DNA of 64,000 bases from Gammaproteobacteria bacterium (GCA_018819175.1 JAHJQQ010000031.1:20385-84384), one strand, 5' to 3'; shown: positions 20,898 through 30,597, counted from the stretch's first letter. Made by a program: numbers and translations. Notes: generated by a model not told the origin, from the letters alone.

Positions 20898-21587
20898 ATG
20901 ACGGATATCGCGCAAAGAATTATCCAGGCAATACGCCGCAACCGAATATCCACCCCAGAAGTGTCAGATTGCCTGGGCAAAACCGGGGCTATCAAGGGTG
21001 TAACTGCCCTGAATTCCGGGCATTTCCAAGTTGGGCCATTGCGCTATGTCTATGCCTACAACCGTAGCAACTGGGAACTGCATGAGCAATTGGAGCAGGT
21101 GCAACCCGGCGAGATCGTGCTGGTGGAGGCCATTGAGTGCGAAGATTACGCCCTGTTCGGCGCCCTGGCGGCAAAATTCTGTCTGTTATACAGCGGGGTT
21201 GCGGCCATGGTCGTCAAAGGATTGGTCCGCGATGCGCATATTCTGCGCAAGGACAATTATCCGATCTGGTGTCAGGGCGTCACGCCCGTCGGTTGTTTCA
21301 ACCAGAAAAATGCCTCGTTGCCGAGTGCGGACCATTTACAGCGGCTGCGTGATCCCTATGAGGGCGGGATTGCTGTTTGTGATGACAGCGGCGTAGTGGT
21401 TATCCCCCGCGATAGGCTCCAGGAGGATTTTCTGGAGAAGCTGCGTCTCATCGAACTGCAGGAAGACGCCTGGTTCCATTCCATCGATACCGACCACTAC
21501 ACAACCTATCAAGCCGTTTGTCTGAAGAAATATCTGGACGAAGGCAGCGTGTTCCATAAATACGACGAACTGAAAGAGACTTTGTGA
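20898..21587 (+). CDS. RraA-like / aldolase-family protein
   Basis: 229 aa. The RraA/HMG-aldolase-like core is visible in AMVVKGLVRDAHIL and PIWCQGVTPVGCFNQKN, with Arg-Asp as the probable substrate and metal site, and in GGIAVCDDSGVVVIPRDRL. Some members are class II pyruvate aldolases and others inhibit RNase E; in this setting a role on a short oxo-acid is the better inference. GAGGGA precedes the ATG. The 61 bases before it carry no clear promoter. Confidence 0.75.
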   Translation: MTDIAQRIIQAIRRNRISTPEVSDCLGKTGAIKGVTALNSGHFQVGPLRYVYAYNRSNWELHEQLEQVQPGEIVLVEAIECEDYALFGALAAKFCLLYSGVAAMVVKGLVRDAHILRKDNYPIWCQGVTPVGCFNQKNASLPSADHLQRLRDPYEGGIAVCDDSGVVVIPRDRLQEDFLEKLRLIELQEDAWFHSIDTDHYTTYQAVCLKKYLDEGSVFHKYDELKETL

Positions 21588-21601
21588 GCGGATGAGTACG
21601 C

Positions 21602-22276
21602 ATGAGCGATAACGTTTTGGTCGTTGCGGCGCATCCCGATGATGAAGTCCTCGGTTGCGGGGCGACTATCGCACGCCACACGGCCGCCGGTGATCGGGTG
21701 CATATCCTGATACTCGCGGATGGTGTTGGCGCTCGCCAGGGAAATCACGGTAATACATCGCAGACACGCGTGCGGGCCGCAGAGGCTGCGGCTGCGATCC
21801 TGCGCGCGGAACAGCCACGTCTGCTTGATCTGCCTGATAACCGGCTCGATAGCATGCCGCTCTTGAACATTGTGCAGCGGGTTGAAGCGGTGATGACTGA
21901 GGTCCAACCAAAGATTCTGTACACACACCATGCCGGTGATCTGAATATTGATCACCGTATAACGCATCAAGCGGTGATGACGGCCTGCAGACCTGTGCCG
22001 GGTGCCAGCTGGCGGCGGATATTGTGTTTTGAAGTCGTCTCCAGCACCGAGTGGCAGACGCCCAGTGCAGCAGATGCCTTTCTGCCGAACTGGTTTGTTG
22101 ATGCCACGGATACGTTATCGCGCAAGCTGGATGCATTGCAGGCCTATGCTGCCGAACTCAGGCCCTGGCCACATCCGCGGTCGTTGCAGGCTCTTGAGCA
22201 TCTGGCCCGTTGGCGCGGTGCCACGGTCGGTCTTGACGCTGCCGAGGCGTTCATGCTGGCCCGCGCCATTGATTAA
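21602..22276 (+). CDS. PIG-L / LmbE-family N-deacetylase
   Basis: 224 aa. The zinc-binding HPDDE is at 11-15 (AAHPDDEVLGCG), and the second metal and catalytic stretch is THHAGDLNIDHRITH near 108-122. The family removes N-acetyl groups from GlcNAc-like substrates. Here it may deacetylate a sugar intermediate or a glycan residue, for instance to free an amine for the ATP-grasp enzyme. It is the last small gene before the giant glycosyltransferase. Confidence 0.85.
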   Translation: MSDNVLVVAAHPDDEVLGCGATIARHTAAGDRVHILILADGVGARQGNHGNTSQTRVRAAEAAAAILRAEQPRLLDLPDNRLDSMPLLNIVQRVEAVMTEVQPKILYTHHAGDLNIDHRITHQAVMTACRPVPGASWRRILCFEVVSSTEWQTPSAADAFLPNWFVDATDTLSRKLDALQAYAAELRPWPHPRSLQALEHLARWRGATVGLDAAEAFMLARAID

Positions 22277-22314
22277 CCCAGGGATATTATTTCTGCTTAC
22301 TTGCGGTAAAGCTT

Positions 22315-25300
22315 ATGCACAACTCCGAGACTGATGGCCACTACCAACGCTATTTGAAGCAGAATCGTGAATTCTGGCAGGCGTTCGCACCTGCTGCACG
22401 ACAGGATTCACAACATGCAATCCTGGTTGATTTGATGTCCGATCATTTCAACTATTGCATAGGCAACGCCATCATCGGCAAGTATCTGCAGCGCAAGACC
22501 GGTGCAAAGCTGATTGGTCTGCTGCATGCGTCACCGACGCCAGACCAGATCGCCTTGGCTGAATCTTTTTTACTGGACGAGGTCATCATTGACGATGTCC
22601 ATAGCCTACCCGTGCCGAATTTGAATCTGGATGGCATGTTGGAGAGTGCCAATCCTGCGCTGCGTCGTAAAGCCCTGCTGGCATTCAGCTACGAGGGTGT
22701 CTGTCTGGGTGATCTCGCCTACGACACTTATCTACGCAACACCGGCATGGGTACTGTCGAAGATCTCAACGAAGACGTGCTCGACCTGCTCAAGCAGTCA
22801 GTGCGATATTTTGTAGGCTATCGCGAGTTGATTCGGAAGAAAAAAATAATCGCGACGGTCCAGGGCCACACGGTTTACAGCAGTTTTGGCGCGCTGGCAC
22901 GTGCCGCTGTTCAATGTGGTGCAACAGTTTACAGCCGGAAATTCGCCTCAGGTCCGCTCACAATACGTCGTTACACGGCAATGGATGATTTGCGCAACCA
23001 CGAATTCAGAGTGATGCGCCCCGAGTTTGATCAGGCTTGGAAACACAACAGAATAGAATTCAGCGCTAAGGCCCGGCGCTATATCCAAGAGCGCTTTGCA
23101 GGCGTTGCCATCAATGGCGAGACGGGCAATCATGAGGCCTATGGTACGCATAAAAAATGCTATGAGAGGGATGAGCTGCAACAGATATTAGGCCTGGATC
23201 CCAACAAGCCGACCGCGTGTATCATGTCGCATGTGTTCCCGGATGCGCCACACAGCTTTCCATCCATGTTGTACGATGACTACTATCAATGGTTGGTTGA
23301 AACTCTGGAAATCGTCAAAGATATTCCTGGTGTTAATTGGCTGGTGAAGCCGCATCCCGATAACAAGCATTACAACGCCAAGCACTCCGCCGAGCTTGAA
23401 GCGCAGAAATACACGGATCGTTATCCCCATATCCACCTGCTTCCCGATACCATTAATACGGCAAGTTTGTTTGGAACGGTTGATGCAATCGTCACGGTTT
23501 CCGGAACCGCCGGCCTGGAATTTTCCGCACTGGGCATCCCCTGTATCCAGGCAGGACAAAGCCTGTATTCCGGCCTTGGATTCACGATCGAGCCTAAGTC
23601 TGTCCAGGAATATGCGCAGGTGTTGTCCGATGTTGGTAAGTTGGAACGCCTGACGACCGAGCAGACCGAACGCGCTCTAGTCGCCATCCATCTGCTTTTC
23701 ACTCATCTGCGGGTGAAATGCGCATTACTCCCCGACATGCCAGTGGTGTTCTGGAATAAACCCAATTTCGATCAAGTATATGAGGCGGCGACCTCTGCGC
23801 TTGGAAACTACAGCATCGAAACCGACCCGTTATATCGGAATTTTATGCTGCAGATCGATACCCAGGCTATGCACCTGATGAATACATTGCCAAGTAGTGA
23901 CGTGCAGGGCGAATCAAGTGTCGAAAAAGAAAGTTATTGTGCAACGCAGGAAATCGCCATGGAAAAATTTGATGAGGATGGTTCCAATCTTATATTCCTG
24001 ATCTCGCTACCACGTTCTGGTTCTACGCTGTTGCAAAGAATACTTGGCGGACATATGGATGTCGCCACGCTCGCGGAGCCCTGGATTATGTTGCATCCGC
24101 TTTATGCGCTTAAGCGGGTTGGCATTGACAGTGAATACGACACTGATCTTGCTCGTCAGGCGCTGGATGATTTTCTGGACAATATCGACGGCGGTGAAGA
24201 AGCCTACATACAGGGGATTCGCCGCTTCGCAGGTGATTTATATGCCCGGGCCATTGCGCGGCAGAGCCGGCGTGTCTTCCTGGATAAAACGCCGCGCTAT
24301 TATCGAATCATCCCGGAACTGCGGCGGGTGTTTCCTCAAGCAAAATTTGTCATCCTGCTGCGCAACCCGCTGGCTGTGTTGGCATCTACCTTACATACTT
24401 GGTTTGATGACGACCCTGAGCGCCTGCGGGATACGAGTAATCATAAGGATCTTCTTCAGGGGCCTGAATTACTGCTCGAGGGCATTGCTGAGCTTGGCAA
24501 TGATGCCGTCGTCGTGCGATATGAGGAACTGGTGACTGATCCAGGCAAAGTGATCGCCGGGCTATGCGCGCGTTTGGGGCTGGGTTTTGATGCCGACATG
24601 CTCGATTACGGTCAGCATCCAGCACCATCGGGGCGCCTGGGTGATCAAGTCGGTATCATGCAGCATCAGCACGCCACCACCTCATTCCGTGACAAATGGG
24701 TCGGGTATCTGGCTGCTGAGGGTGCACATGCCTGTGCGCTGGACTATTTGGATCAACTGGGCGATGAAACGATTGCGGCGCTTGGCTATGATGTGTCGGT
24801 TCTACGGCAGACTCTCGATGCGGCACGGCTTGCGGTAATAAATGCGGCAGGCAATGAACCAGTCCATGATGCCGATCGTCTTAATGCCGAAGGTGAGTCA
24901 TTGTATGCTCAAGGTGATATCGAGGCGGCACGTGAGTGCTTTGAAAAGGCACGTATTGCAGATCCGGCATTCACTACATCCTATAACAATCTTCTCGTGT
25001 TGTTCTGGGAGTCCGGGCAGACTGATCTGGCGCTGAATATTCTTGCCGATGCGCTTGATCATGCGCCGAATGATCGTGATCTGGTTATCAATAGTGCGCA
25101 GATCCTTGCTGCTCTTGGGATGATGGACGAGGCGAATGGATTGTGCGATCGGTATCTGACCGAAAATCCGGATGATGAGTCGGTGCGTTCATTATTATCG
25201 CCGCAGACTGCGCAGGCTGTTCAGGAAATACCCCCTACGAATCCGATAACGACTACAGCCGCGGCGAAGCTGCATTCTGGACACAGTCACGGTGTTATTA

Positions 25301-28300
25301 CCGTTGCGACCAGTATTGCGCCGAAAGGTATCGAGAAGCAGCAGCGTGCTATTGCCAGCTGGCTGGCGTTGGGTTTTCGTGCGGTCTCACTGAATACTGC
25401 AGACGAGATCGCTCAGCTTCAAGTTCACTTCCCACAGGTGGAGTTCATTACGGTAGGACGCGATGGCACGCAATTGGCGGGAAAACCCTATGTGTTCCTG
25501 GACGATGTGCTTGGTTATTTGCGAAATGCATCGAGCGACCGGATCTGCGGTATTGTCAATTCCGATATTATTTTACGGGCGTCAGCAGATCTGATTTCGT
25601 ATATATGGCATGAAGCTGATGGTGCACTTGTTTATGGCTCGCGTGTGGATATTCAGAGCGCGGATGATGCGGAAGGTTCTTTATACCATCGTGGATTTGA
25701 TTTCTTCTTTTTTGACCGCAATGCGATCGGCAAATTGCCGAAGACGAATTTTATGCTGGGTGTCCCCTGGTGGGATTATTGGGTGCCTGTTGGTTTTCAG
25801 CTCGCGGGGGTTCCGATCAAGCGCCTCGACAGCCGAATTGCCTATCATGTTTGGCATACCACAAACTACAGTACTGAGATACTTCTTAAATTTGGTCGAG
25901 AATTTGTTGAGCACTGCAAGGCTGCGCCGTTTTTGTCGCTCTATACGCAGTGTCATGAGGGCAAGCTTGGTGACGCATCGCAAAGTGTTCTCTCGGATGC
26001 GGTGCTTGATTATATCAATCGTAATACCGCCAAGATTGCTATCCCGGGTTTGACGAGTACCGAGCCTGCATCAGTTGAAAGGCCGCGTGTATCGGCCATT
26101 GTCTCTACCTATAAATCGGCTGAGTTTATTGGAGAGTGCCTGGCTGATCTCACCGGGCAGACCATTGCCGACCGACTGGAAATTATTGTAATCGATGCTG
26201 CTTCGCCGGAAAACGAACATAGTATTGTTGCAGAGTATCAACAGCGTTTCCCACAGATACCGATTCGTTACCAGCGTACAGAGAGCCGGATCGGCGTCTA
26301 TGCTGCGTGGAACATGGCGGCACGCATGGCTCAAGGTGATTACCTTATCTCCTGCAGTACGAATGACCGATTACGCAAAGACGCTTGTGAGATTCTGGCG
26401 CGCACCCTTGATGAACAGCCGGATGTGGCATTGGTCTATGGCAATAGCCTAATGACTCAGAAGCCGCACCAGCGCTTCGATAACGCCGAGTTGTGTAGTT
26501 TGTATCTCTGGCCAGAATTCCGTTACGAAGATCTGATTGATCGCTGCATGGTGGGGCCGCATCCCATGTGGCGCCGCAGCGTGCATGTGGATTCCGGATA
26601 TTTCAACGAGGCCTATGTTGCACTAGGCGATCAGGATTTCTGGTTGCGCCTTGGCGACACCGTCAAGTTGAAGAATATTCCCGATTTTACCGGGTTGTAT
26701 TATGTCAGCGAAGATTCGCTGACGGGTAATCGTGATATCGCTCAGCATGAGACAGATCTCGTGCATCAGCACTATCGATGTCGCTACAACTATGCGAAAT
26801 GGCTCAAAATGTCCGGGACGCGCCGGCCCTCCTATGCTGCTGAAGAGGCGTTGCCCACAGTGCATGTGCTAGTGCTGATTCCGCCGGCCGGGTTGGCGCG
26901 CGCTGCGGATACGCTGGATGCGCTCGGTGTTCAACAATACCCGAACCTTCACGTCAGCATCCTCGCTGATCAGCCGCCACCGGATCCTGCGTTGATAGCT
27001 GAGACCGGATTGAACTGGTTCTGTTATCAATCCCTTGATCAGTTGCCCGCACTCGTCAATGAAGTCGGCGGCACTCAACCTGCAGGCTGGTTATGCCTGA
27101 TTGACGCGGGCGCCTTGTTGGCCGATAGCGCGTTGAACGATGCGATCCGCTACGCGCAGCGTCACCAGGAATGGCAGCTGATGTACGTCGATGATGATTG
27201 TTTTGATGCCAATGCGGTGCAGCACTCGCCACGTTTTAAACCGGACTTTAATTTGAGTCTGCTTCGAAGTCAGCCTTATATCGGTGGCTGTGTATTCATT
27301 CGGCCGCTAGCCCTGCAGGCTGTGGGCGGTGTAACCACGTTGGCCGATTGGCGTGGGAGTGATCTAGCGTTACGTATGGCAGATCAATTTTCAGCGGCGT
27401 CGGTGGGTCATATCCCTCGTGTGCTAATTCATCTTCCGGAGGATAATTCGCGGATTTGGCCGCAGATTCCTGCTGCCTTGGAGTATAGGCAGGCGGTACA
27501 GGCGCATTTGCAGCGCCGTGGTTTGAACGCAGTGGTTGTCGATGGGCTTGCGAAAGCCACCTTGCATGTGCGTCATGTTGTGCAAGACAGGCCGCTCGTG
27601 AGTGTCATTGTGCAGGGGGTGGCTAAAAACGATCTATATGCGACGTTGCAGGCGCTACTATCGAAAACCAGCTATGCGAATTATGAAGTGCTCGTCCTCT
27701 CGCAGGGCGAGAGCAATCTCGATATCGCTTCGCTGCCTGGTGCGGAACGGATTCGGTTATTGCCGCAGTCCGACCCGCTGTCTGTAATGGAATTAAATGC
27801 GGCGGCAAAAGCCGCGCATGGTGAATATCTGTTATGGCTGGATGGGCGCTGCCAGGTTTTGCAGCAGGACTGGATAGATATAATGCTGTCGCAGTCGGCT
27901 GAGCCTGACGTGGGTATTGTCGGTGTACGCTTGATTGATCGCAGAAAGTCGATACTGGATACGGGCGTTACTCTCGGTATGGGTACTAATTGTGTTGGCT
28001 CACGGATGAACGTCGGCTTGCATATGAGTACGCCAGGTTATATGAGTCGCGCGCAGTGTGAGCAGAATCTATCGGCGGTTAATAGTCTATGCATGCTGGT
28101 ACGTCGCGCGACCTTCGATGCAGCAGGTGGTTTTTCCGTGGATCTGACTACGGGGCTGTATCGCGATGTCGACTTCTGCCTGAAAGCGGAGAGCGCGGGC
28201 TGGCGTACCCTATGGACGCCGATGGTGACCTTGGTGTTTCTGGGAACCAACTTGGAGGCTGATCGCCCACCCAAAAGCAAACAGATCTTGGATGCTGAAA

Positions 28301-29466
28301 ATTTTCGCGTACTTGACCGCTGGTTCAATCGGATCGCTCAGGAGTCGACGTTCAATCGTAACTTCAGCCACCTGCGTCAGGATTATCAAGTAGAACTCAA
28401 TACGGTGCCTAATTGGGACCCAGTGGTTGACGCACTGCCGCGTGTCCTAGGTTTTGGTGTAGGGTCTTATGGTTCTTGGCAGTACCGCGTGGTGCAACCG
28501 TTGCTGGAACTCGATAGATCGGAGAGTGCGCAGTGCGTTAATGCGCCGTTCCCAACGCGCAATCTAATCGTGCTTCCGACGGCGGTGGATATTGCGCATA
28601 TGCAGCCCAATACACTGCTGATGCATAATACCCTGCATGACCATCATATTGAAATGCTGGAGAAGTACAAAAAATACAATGATGTGTTTGTTGTGTTTGG
28701 CCAAGACGATCTGATGTTCGCCTTACCACCGAAAAACCCCTATAGCAAAACTGTCTATAAGGATATGAAAAAACGTATTCGCAGATGTGCGGACTTGGCT
28801 GATTGTCTGGTTGTGACAACAGAGCCATTGGCGCAGGCGTTGCGTGAGATGTCCGCCGACGTGCGTGTGATTCCGAACTATCTCAGTGGGGTATTATGGA
28901 ATGATCTGCAGTCCAAGCGTCTGCAAGGTAGTAAACCGAGAGTCGGTTGGGCAGGGGCCCAACAACATGGCGGTGATTTGGAATTAATAGCGGAGGTTGT
29001 AGCTGCCACTGCAAATGAAGTTGATTGGATCTTTTTCGGTATGTGCCCGGATGTGCTGCGGCCTTATGTCGCCGAATATCACCAGGCAGTCTGTTTTGAA
29101 GATTATCCGGTGAAACTGGCCAGCCTCAATCTGGATCTGGCGATCGCGCCGCTGGAGCGTAATCGCTTCAATGAGGCCAAGAGCAACCTGCGTATTCTTG
29201 AATACGGTGTATTGGGCTGGCCGGTGATTGCTAGTGATATCCATCCTTATCAGGTCGGACCACTGTGTCGTGTGCCTAACAATGCGGCGGCCTGGGTTAG
29301 AGCAATCCGCGAACATATCTCGGATTTGGAGGCGTTGGCGCAAGCGGGTGATACGTTGCAACATTGGGTTAAAACCCACTGGATGCTGGAAGATCATTTG
29401 GATGAGTGGCTTGTTGCACTGCAACCTACAGGTGTGGTCCGGCCTGTTTCACGATCCGTAGGATGA
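22315..29466 (+). CDS. Giant 2383-aa multidomain glycosyltransferase-sulfotransferase
   Basis: No stop over 7.1 kb. Modules by eye: 1-510 capsule-synthesis-like GT-B (VKPHPDN 344-350; VSGTAGLEFSALGIPC 395-410); 558-830 sulfotransferase with PAPS loop PRSGSTLLQRIL (566-577) and RNPLAVLAS (683-691); 855-960 TPRs; 990-1240 GT-A-like region with VNSD (1081-1084); 1256-1500 GT2 (RVSAIVSTYKSAEF); 1514-1750 degenerate GT2-like with YVDDD (1624-1628); 1758-1990 GT2 (YRDVDFCLKAESAGWRTLW); 2040-2370 GT4-like (RVGWAGAQQHGGDLELI, NLRILEYGVLGWPVIASD). No membrane segment seen. Lying between the sugar genes and fliC, it probably builds and decorates the flagellin glycan. A terminator follows. Confidence 0.85.
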   Translation: MHNSETDGHYQRYLKQNREFWQAFAPAARQDSQHAILVDLMSDHFNYCIGNAIIGKYLQRKTGAKLIGLLHASPTPDQIALAESFLLDEVIIDDVHSLPVPNLNLDGMLESANPALRRKALLAFSYEGVCLGDLAYDTYLRNTGMGTVEDLNEDVLDLLKQSVRYFVGYRELIRKKKIIATVQGHTVYSSFGALARAAVQCGATVYSRKFASGPLTIRRYTAMDDLRNHEFRVMRPEFDQAWKHNRIEFSAKARRYIQERFAGVAINGETGNHEAYGTHKKCYERDELQQILGLDPNKPTACIMSHVFPDAPHSFPSMLYDDYYQWLVETLEIVKDIPGVNWLVKPHPDNKHYNAKHSAELEAQKYTDRYPHIHLLPDTINTASLFGTVDAIVTVSGTAGLEFSALGIPCIQAGQSLYSGLGFTIEPKSVQEYAQVLSDVGKLERLTTEQTERALVAIHLLFTHLRVKCALLPDMPVVFWNKPNFDQVYEAATSALGNYSIETDPLYRNFMLQIDTQAMHLMNTLPSSDVQGESSVEKESYCATQEIAMEKFDEDGSNLIFLISLPRSGSTLLQRILGGHMDVATLAEPWIMLHPLYALKRVGIDSEYDTDLARQALDDFLDNIDGGEEAYIQGIRRFAGDLYARAIARQSRRVFLDKTPRYYRIIPELRRVFPQAKFVILLRNPLAVLASTLHTWFDDDPERLRDTSNHKDLLQGPELLLEGIAELGNDAVVVRYEELVTDPGKVIAGLCARLGLGFDADMLDYGQHPAPSGRLGDQVGIMQHQHATTSFRDKWVGYLAAEGAHACALDYLDQLGDETIAALGYDVSVLRQTLDAARLAVINAAGNEPVHDADRLNAEGESLYAQGDIEAARECFEKARIADPAFTTSYNNLLVLFWESGQTDLALNILADALDHAPNDRDLVINSAQILAALGMMDEANGLCDRYLTENPDDESVRSLLSPQTAQAVQEIPPTNPITTTAAAKLHSGHSHGVITVATSIAPKGIEKQQRAIASWLALGFRAVSLNTADEIAQLQVHFPQVEFITVGRDGTQLAGKPYVFLDDVLGYLRNASSDRICGIVNSDIILRASADLISYIWHEADGALVYGSRVDIQSADDAEGSLYHRGFDFFFFDRNAIGKLPKTNFMLGVPWWDYWVPVGFQLAGVPIKRLDSRIAYHVWHTTNYSTEILLKFGREFVEHCKAAPFLSLYTQCHEGKLGDASQSVLSDAVLDYINRNTAKIAIPGLTSTEPASVERPRVSAIVSTYKSAEFIGECLADLTGQTIADRLEIIVIDAASPENEHSIVAEYQQRFPQIPIRYQRTESRIGVYAAWNMAARMAQGDYLISCSTNDRLRKDACEILARTLDEQPDVALVYGNSLMTQKPHQRFDNAELCSLYLWPEFRYEDLIDRCMVGPHPMWRRSVHVDSGYFNEAYVALGDQDFWLRLGDTVKLKNIPDFTGLYYVSEDSLTGNRDIAQHETDLVHQHYRCRYNYAKWLKMSGTRRPSYAAEEALPTVHVLVLIPPAGLARAADTLDALGVQQYPNLHVSILADQPPPDPALIAETGLNWFCYQSLDQLPALVNEVGGTQPAGWLCLIDAGALLADSALNDAIRYAQRHQEWQLMYVDDDCFDANAVQHSPRFKPDFNLSLLRSQPYIGGCVFIRPLALQAVGGVTTLADWRGSDLALRMADQFSAASVGHIPRVLIHLPEDNSRIWPQIPAALEYRQAVQAHLQRRGLNAVVVDGLAKATLHVRHVVQDRPLVSVIVQGVAKNDLYATLQALLSKTSYANYEVLVLSQGESNLDIASLPGAERIRLLPQSDPLSVMELNAAAKAAHGEYLLWLDGRCQVLQQDWIDIMLSQSAEPDVGIVGVRLIDRRKSILDTGVTLGMGTNCVGSRMNVGLHMSTPGYMSRAQCEQNLSAVNSLCMLVRRATFDAAGGFSVDLTTGLYRDVDFCLKAESAGWRTLWTPMVTLVFLGTNLEADRPPKSKQILDAENFRVLDRWFNRIAQESTFNRNFSHLRQDYQVELNTVPNWDPVVDALPRVLGFGVGSYGSWQYRVVQPLLELDRSESAQCVNAPFPTRNLIVLPTAVDIAHMQPNTLLMHNTLHDHHIEMLEKYKKYNDVFVVFGQDDLMFALPPKNPYSKTVYKDMKKRIRRCADLADCLVVTTEPLAQALREMSADVRVIPNYLSGVLWNDLQSKRLQGSKPRVGWAGAQQHGGDLELIAEVVAATANEVDWIFFGMCPDVLRPYVAEYHQAVCFEDYPVKLASLNLDLAIAPLERNRFNEAKSNLRILEYGVLGWPVIASDIHPYQVGPLCRVPNNAAAWVRAIREHISDLEALAQAGDTLQHWVKTHWMLEDHLDEWLVALQPTGVVRPVSRSVG

Positions 29467-29520
29467 ATATAAGTATTTGAATATGAAAAACATATAGACA
29501 TATGTTCGGCTTCAGCCCAC

Positions 29521-29540
29521 CCCGCTCCGGCGGGTTTTTT
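29521..29540 (+). terminator. Rho-independent terminator of the glycosylation island
   Basis: CCCGC (29521-29525), loop TCCG, GCGGG (29530-29534), then TTTTTT. It lies 54 bases after the giant gene and 8 bases before the fliC promoter, so it insulates fliC from island transcription. Confidence 0.85.
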
Positions 29541-29547
29541 GTGCCTT

Positions 29548-29574
29548 TAAAGTTTCCTCCGGTTAAACCGCTAA
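29548..29574 (+). promoter_or_regulatory. Sigma28 (FliA) promoter of fliC
   Basis: TAAA at 29548-29551, inside TAAAGTTT, then 15 bases, then ACCGCTAA at 29567-29574. This fits the FliA consensus TAAA-N15-GCCGATAA with 6 of 8 matches in the minus-10 and a full minus-35. Transcription would begin near 29582, leaving a leader of about 100 bases. FliA is encoded in the window at 57872-58609. Confidence 0.82.
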
Positions 29575-29592
29575 CATTGTCGGAGGCGGTAA

Positions 29593-29611
29593 ATACCAAA
29601 CCGTTTGGTAT
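29593..29611 (+). promoter_or_regulatory. Perfect 19-bp palindrome in the fliC leader
   Basis: ATACCAAAC and GTTTGGTAT are exact inverted arms of 9 bases around a single C. It starts about 11 bases after the predicted transcription start. It could be an operator for a dimeric regulator. A hairpin needs a loop of at least three bases and would be shorter, so an operator or stabilising 5-prime stem are both possible. Confidence 0.5.
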
Positions 29612-29679
29612 ATCTGCCAATCATAAATCGGGTCTTGACGCTACGCGCGCATCGCCCGCTAAGTATTAGGAGATTTTCC

Positions 29680-30516
29680 ATGGCACTTTCTATTAACACC
29701 AATGTTGCTTCGTTGACCGCTCAGCGCAATCTGGCCGGTACCCAGGGTACCCTGAACACCTCGCTGCAGCGCTTGTCTTCAGGCCTGCGTGTGAATAGCG
29801 CCAAGGATGACGCAGCTGGCATGTTCAGTATTGAACGTATGACAGCCGATATTCGCGGTCTGAACCAGGCCGTTCGTAATGCCCAGGATGGTATCTCGCT
29901 GGCCCAGACCGGTGAAGGCAGTATGTCCCAGGTCCAGTCCGCTCTGCAGCGTATTCGTGAAATCGCTGTGCAGTCATCCAACGCCACGGTAGAAGACCGT
30001 ACCGGTCTGCAGGCTGAGGTAGATCAGCTGACCCAGGAACTTTCCCGCATTATCGATACCACTGAGTTCAATGGCACCAAATTGCTTGACGGCACCAGCG
30101 GTTCCTTGACCTTCCAGATCGGTCAGGACGGCAATGCCGACCAGCAGATCACTGTCTCGGGTGTCGATCTGACCTCGATTGGTGGTTACAACACGACCTT
30201 GACCGCGACCGGTGTGGTTGATGTCAGCAGTGCATCCACGGCCTCAGCCGCTATCGCGACTATCGATACCGCCATTAACAGCGTGTCGACCAATCGTGCC
30301 ACCTTCGGTGCCGTGCAGAACCGCTTCGAAGCGGTGGTTGTCAACTTGACCAACTATGCTGAAAACTTGTCCGGTGCACGTGGTCGCATCCAGGATGCGG
30401 ATTTCGCGATGGAAACCGCGAGTCTGACCCGCGCGCAGATTCTGCAACAGGCAGGTACGGCCATGTTGGCACAGGCCAATACACTGCCGCAGGCTGCCCT
30501 GGCGTTGCTCCGGTAA
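29680..30516 (+). CDS. fliC: Flagellin FliC, short form
   Basis: 278 aa from the ATG preceded by AGGAGA; the frame is open from 29605 but the family start is MALSINTNVASLTAQRNLAG. Only the conserved D0/D1 parts are present: residues 1-about 150 (LQRLSSGLRVNSAKDDAAGM, LNQAVRNAQDGISLAQTGEG) and about 200-278 (ARGRIQDADFAMETASLTRA, ending QAALALLR). The central D2/D3 part is almost absent. Several Ser/Thr residues around 130-215 are candidate glycan sites. It is transcribed alone or with flaG from the FliA promoter. Confidence 0.97.
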   Translation: MALSINTNVASLTAQRNLAGTQGTLNTSLQRLSSGLRVNSAKDDAAGMFSIERMTADIRGLNQAVRNAQDGISLAQTGEGSMSQVQSALQRIREIAVQSSNATVEDRTGLQAEVDQLTQELSRIIDTTEFNGTKLLDGTSGSLTFQIGQDGNADQQITVSGVDLTSIGGYNTTLTATGVVDVSSASTASAAIATIDTAINSVSTNRATFGAVQNRFEAVVVNLTNYAENLSGARGRIQDADFAMETASLTRAQILQQAGTAMLAQANTLPQAALALLR

Positions 30517-30542
30517 TCGGATCAATTGAAGCAGCGATGGAT

Positions 30543-30568
30543 GCACGGGGCAGGAGGCCCCGTGCTTT
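30543..30568 (+). terminator. Hairpin between fliC and flaG, probable partial terminator
   Basis: GCACGGGG (30543-30550), loop CAGGAGG, CCCCGTGC (30558-30565), then only TTT. The strong stem with a short T-tract suggests attenuation, giving much flagellin and less FlaG/FliD, or 3-prime stabilisation of the fliC mRNA. Confidence 0.65.
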
Positions 30569-30597
30569 CCACTAGCAGATGACAGCAGGTGATCTAT

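Noticed and set aside
18178..21587. Cassette read as ordinary housekeeping genes (carbamoyl-phosphate synthase, menaquinone methyltransferase or RNase E inhibitor)
   Set aside because: The proteins share only the fold families; tight overlaps with pseI and position in the flagellar island argue for sugar modification.
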